The translations under genes were made by a program, and so were the position numbers. From Stenopsyche tienmushanensis (lineage: Eukaryota > Arthropoda > Insecta > Trichoptera > Stenopsychidae), in contig WACJ01000007.1 of NCBI GenBank assembly GCA_008973525.1, positions 682,001-746,000 on the forward strand: a stretch of 64,000 nt of DNA. The letters are read 5' to 3'. This document shows, one piece after another, positions 61,061-64,000 of this stretch (position 1 is its first letter; each line of letters starts with the position of its first letter). The notes beneath the pieces were generated by a model. It was given only the letters and a program-made list of their open reading frames with translations, did no database searches and was not told the origin of the DNA.

Positions 61061-64000
61061 GTTGGAATTGTTAACCCAAAATATCCTAACACAGACAAAA
61101 AAATGGGCCCTCTAAGCCCACATCCTAATTTATCTAATCTAAGATTTCCATCTAAGTCTAAAAGGAAAGATAAGAATTAGTAATTTGCAACAGTAATAAA
61201 TAACGGTATAATTTACAGTGATTTATTGCACAGTTCCAAATATTTTAAATAAATAATATGCTTAACAAAATTCAAACACAAAAATTAACTATTCATAATG
61301 ATCATAATATATATTTTTCAAAGATCACAAAATCGAAAATGATAATTTTCCGATAAATTTATTTACGAGAAAATTTAGTGAAGATGATAAACTTTACAAC
61401 ATTACATAGTTTATTTCACTTGTGAGTCAATAAGAAATGATTTTTTCGTGTGAAAAGAACGTCGGTTCACGATCCGTCGCTAATTTTTCAATAATACAAT
61501 TAAATATTTACGGACAGATTTTTTCAATGCCTTATAAAGCACATGGATATACTTTTTCTATCAGAATAAAATTATGTAACCCAAACGTCTGGGTGTTAAT
61601 TTTCCATGAAGATTTTTTATTATAACTAAATATATTGAAAATTCTTTGATGCTTTAAAAATGGCATTGTTAACAATATAATATAGAACCAAGTGAATATA
61701 AATTGATACATCACCGCTTCTTAATATTATATCATTCATAACTTAATTTTAGCGTGATAAATAAAGCTTTTTAATATAAATAAACACACAGTTAATCAAA
61801 TATCGCAATTTAATATTATGTGCGTTTTTACTAGATTTAACACATCATTTTACTAATAATAATGATGCGAGACTTCTTTTGCAAGTGTTTATTCATTTAT
61901 TTTATTATTCCGTTTTACTCCTGCAGAATTTGATATGTTTGTTTATTTTTCTTCATTAATCGGATTAATTCGAGTGGTGTTTTTACACGCTCACTCGTAT
62001 GTCTCCCCGTGCCTGAAGTCTGCGGAAAATCAACGCGAAAATTGGTCGAACCCTTACCGCCGGTAGGGGAAAAAGATACCGCGTTGTTTATTGCGCATTA
62101 ATTTATTTCTACCCCCTAAAATAACAACGGTAGCAGTGGTTTGAGGGTAATGAAATCTGAAATATGTCTTTTGGCGCTGAAATCTGCTTTTAAATCCCTA
62201 ATGGGGTGCAGATGCGTACGGTGCTATATTGCCGATCATCGGAGAAGATTAGAGAGAACGCCCTCGTTTAGGGTAAGTATGCAGATTTTTAAGTTTGAGG
62301 TAGCTTTTACAAAATCTTTTTTATAATTTCCCTAGCATTATTTTTGGTCCATTACAATTGATTTTTTAAATAAATTTAAATATTTCTAAGAGAATTTATA
62401 ATAACCAACATAAAAAATGTTGAAGCAAATTTGATTCCGATATAATCTTAACGCAGGAAACTGTAATTGGCAAGATTTGAAACGCAATTTATGAACACAA
62501 GGAAATAATTCGTATTTTAGGGTCCACAAAAATTACATAATTGACAATCATTATACGAGATTAAATTCGATGATAACTCTTGGACATTCGGTGACATGAA
62601 AAATCGCCCGTCCCCCAAAACGTACTCTAAATCCCATAGCGAATACGGTCGGTCATAACGACTCTGATTTTATCATTTGAATATTAAAGTGCTTTGTAAC
62701 TCATATTGTCTTATCAGTCAAATAATCGTCACTTTCTAACCCCTCGCCCTTCGACGTAAAATAATAATTCAGGATGAAATTCCGTTTTCATCTAGTGACT
62801 TATAGGGAATTTTATTCATTAAAAATCAAAATAAATCATGCGTATCAATCTATTAAACAACCATAAAAAGCATTGATTTTTTAATCAGATAATGTTAGAA
62901 TGTTCAGATTTAAAGCGGAAAGACATGCATTTTAAATAGAATTCACATGTATAAAATCTTAAATAAAACTTTATAACAGCTTTTACCAAATGCCATTAAA
63001 CACTCAATTTTTACCCAAGACTATTCGGAGATATTCAATAGATAAGACAAGGTCCTTCCGAGAACAAAATTTCACTTTATATATTTGAGCTCGGAAGGCG
63101 CCGTTATTATCTTACGGCTTTTTTTCCCTGCAATTTAAGAAACAAATATTTCTTGGAAATATTTACTAATTATCGTCTGGAGCTCCAAAATTTTATATTT
63201 TTGGAACCACTCTAACAATTAAGAATCGGTAGCGATTTGTCGATTTCGACACGAGGAAATTTGATTGATTTCGGTTTTATTTTAATGCTACTGCTACACT
63301 TCGTACTTTAATGGTAATTTTAACAGTGTTCCTCGCACCTATTTTTAATGTATACAATTCAATATTATTAATAAATATGTAGATTTATTGGGCGTATGCG
63401 TTTAACATTAATGTATCGCGTGTAATGTGGTTAAATCAACTCACCCTAATGTATTATAAATTCATGTGATAACACGCACCACTCACTATTTTATGATGTT
63501 TGATTTGGAAATCTTTGCTTTTGTGCTTTGTATATTTGGAATAAAATTAGAAAACTAACCGAGAAGTAAAGCAGTTCAAATGATGTCGATTTATTAATTA
63601 TATTTCTTTTTCGATCCTTAATAAAAAGCTATTTGATTCGATGAAAACATTATACAACTGCCAATATAATACTTACATATTATAATTTCTTCGCTTAGGT
63701 TTTAAAAATCGTCATTTTTATTTAGGCATAACTCAAATAAGACCATAACCGTGTTCAATATTACTTAGAACGCTATTCTACGCTACATATATTTATTGAT
63801 CACATTTTCGATGCTTAAGAACATGTTAAAAATATTTCGCTCTGTGAGTACATAAATCCTAAATTGTAATTTTATATGAATTTGATTTTTATTGAGGTGA
63901 AAAATATGCGAATAAAGAAATAAATTGTAATTTTTGTACACATACAGAGCGTTAGTAAACATTGATAAAATCAATATTACTTGATATTCTCTTACCACAA
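61061..64000. other. Downstream intergenic region, no gene recognised
   Basis: AT-rich with short chance frames. Slightly GC-richer spots occur at 61980-62280 and 63040-63130. No transposon ends, RNA genes or coding similarity recognised. Confidence 0.55.

Noticed and set aside
1..64000. CRISPR array, operon or prokaryotic defence system
   Set aside because: No regularly spaced identical repeats and no bacterial-type gene arrangement; all content is eukaryotic.

Overview
This window looks like a gene-poor, strongly AT-rich stretch of an animal nuclear genome, most likely an arthropod and probably an insect. The reasons are a single-exon group B1 Sox gene whose conserved blocks read like SoxNeuro/Sox2, several mariner elements, Tigger, Buster-like hAT and Helitron-like DNA transposons, non-LTR retrotransposon fragments, and no compact gene array. 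The species cannot be identified from the sequence alone.

Layout. The one convincing host gene is SoxNeuro-like, coding 58650-59843 on +. It sits in a sharply bounded GC/CpG-rich island (about 58200-60160) and has a probable 3' UTR reaching AATAAA signals at 61005 and 61033. The 58 kb upstream and 3 kb downstream hold no other recognisable host gene. Developmental regulators often sit in such deserts, and several GC-richer, non-repetitive patches here could be enhancers. That is inference only.

Transposons, left to right: a mariner cut by the window edge (1-778); a hAT with 8-bp target duplication (1701-2796) carrying a nested deleted Tigger (1776-2603); a 507-bp internally deleted mariner (8638-9144); two Helitron-like elements on the minus strand (10715-11186, 15918-16440); a hAT-like foldback (14051-14400); a Tigger (21293-22138) and a hAT end (22540-22625); a decayed LINE reverse transcriptase (31240-32341, minus); a stack at 37961-42032 of two hATs only 31 bp apart, one holding a near-full-length mariner and the other a jockey-type RT fragment; another mariner (49911-50720); and a Tc1/mariner-type transposase tail (51840-52053). 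tRNA-derived SINE heads are likely near 11200, 45200 and 46030. All transposase or RT reading frames I examined are broken or truncated.

Most notable points. (1) Two unrelated transposon remnants each carry a perfect 20-22 bp hairpin with a 5-6 nt loop at or near an internal deletion, which looks like template-switch repair. (2) SoxNeuro carries a C-terminal run of four hydrophobic-K-R-E motifs resembling SUMO acceptor sites. (3) Its 3' UTR has three exact Pumilio consensus octamers in near-identical context. (4) Upstream of it lie a cluster of Sox-type sites and an 11-bp perfect inverted repeat. (5) All three hAT target duplications fit nnnTAnnn. I found no new multi-gene system.
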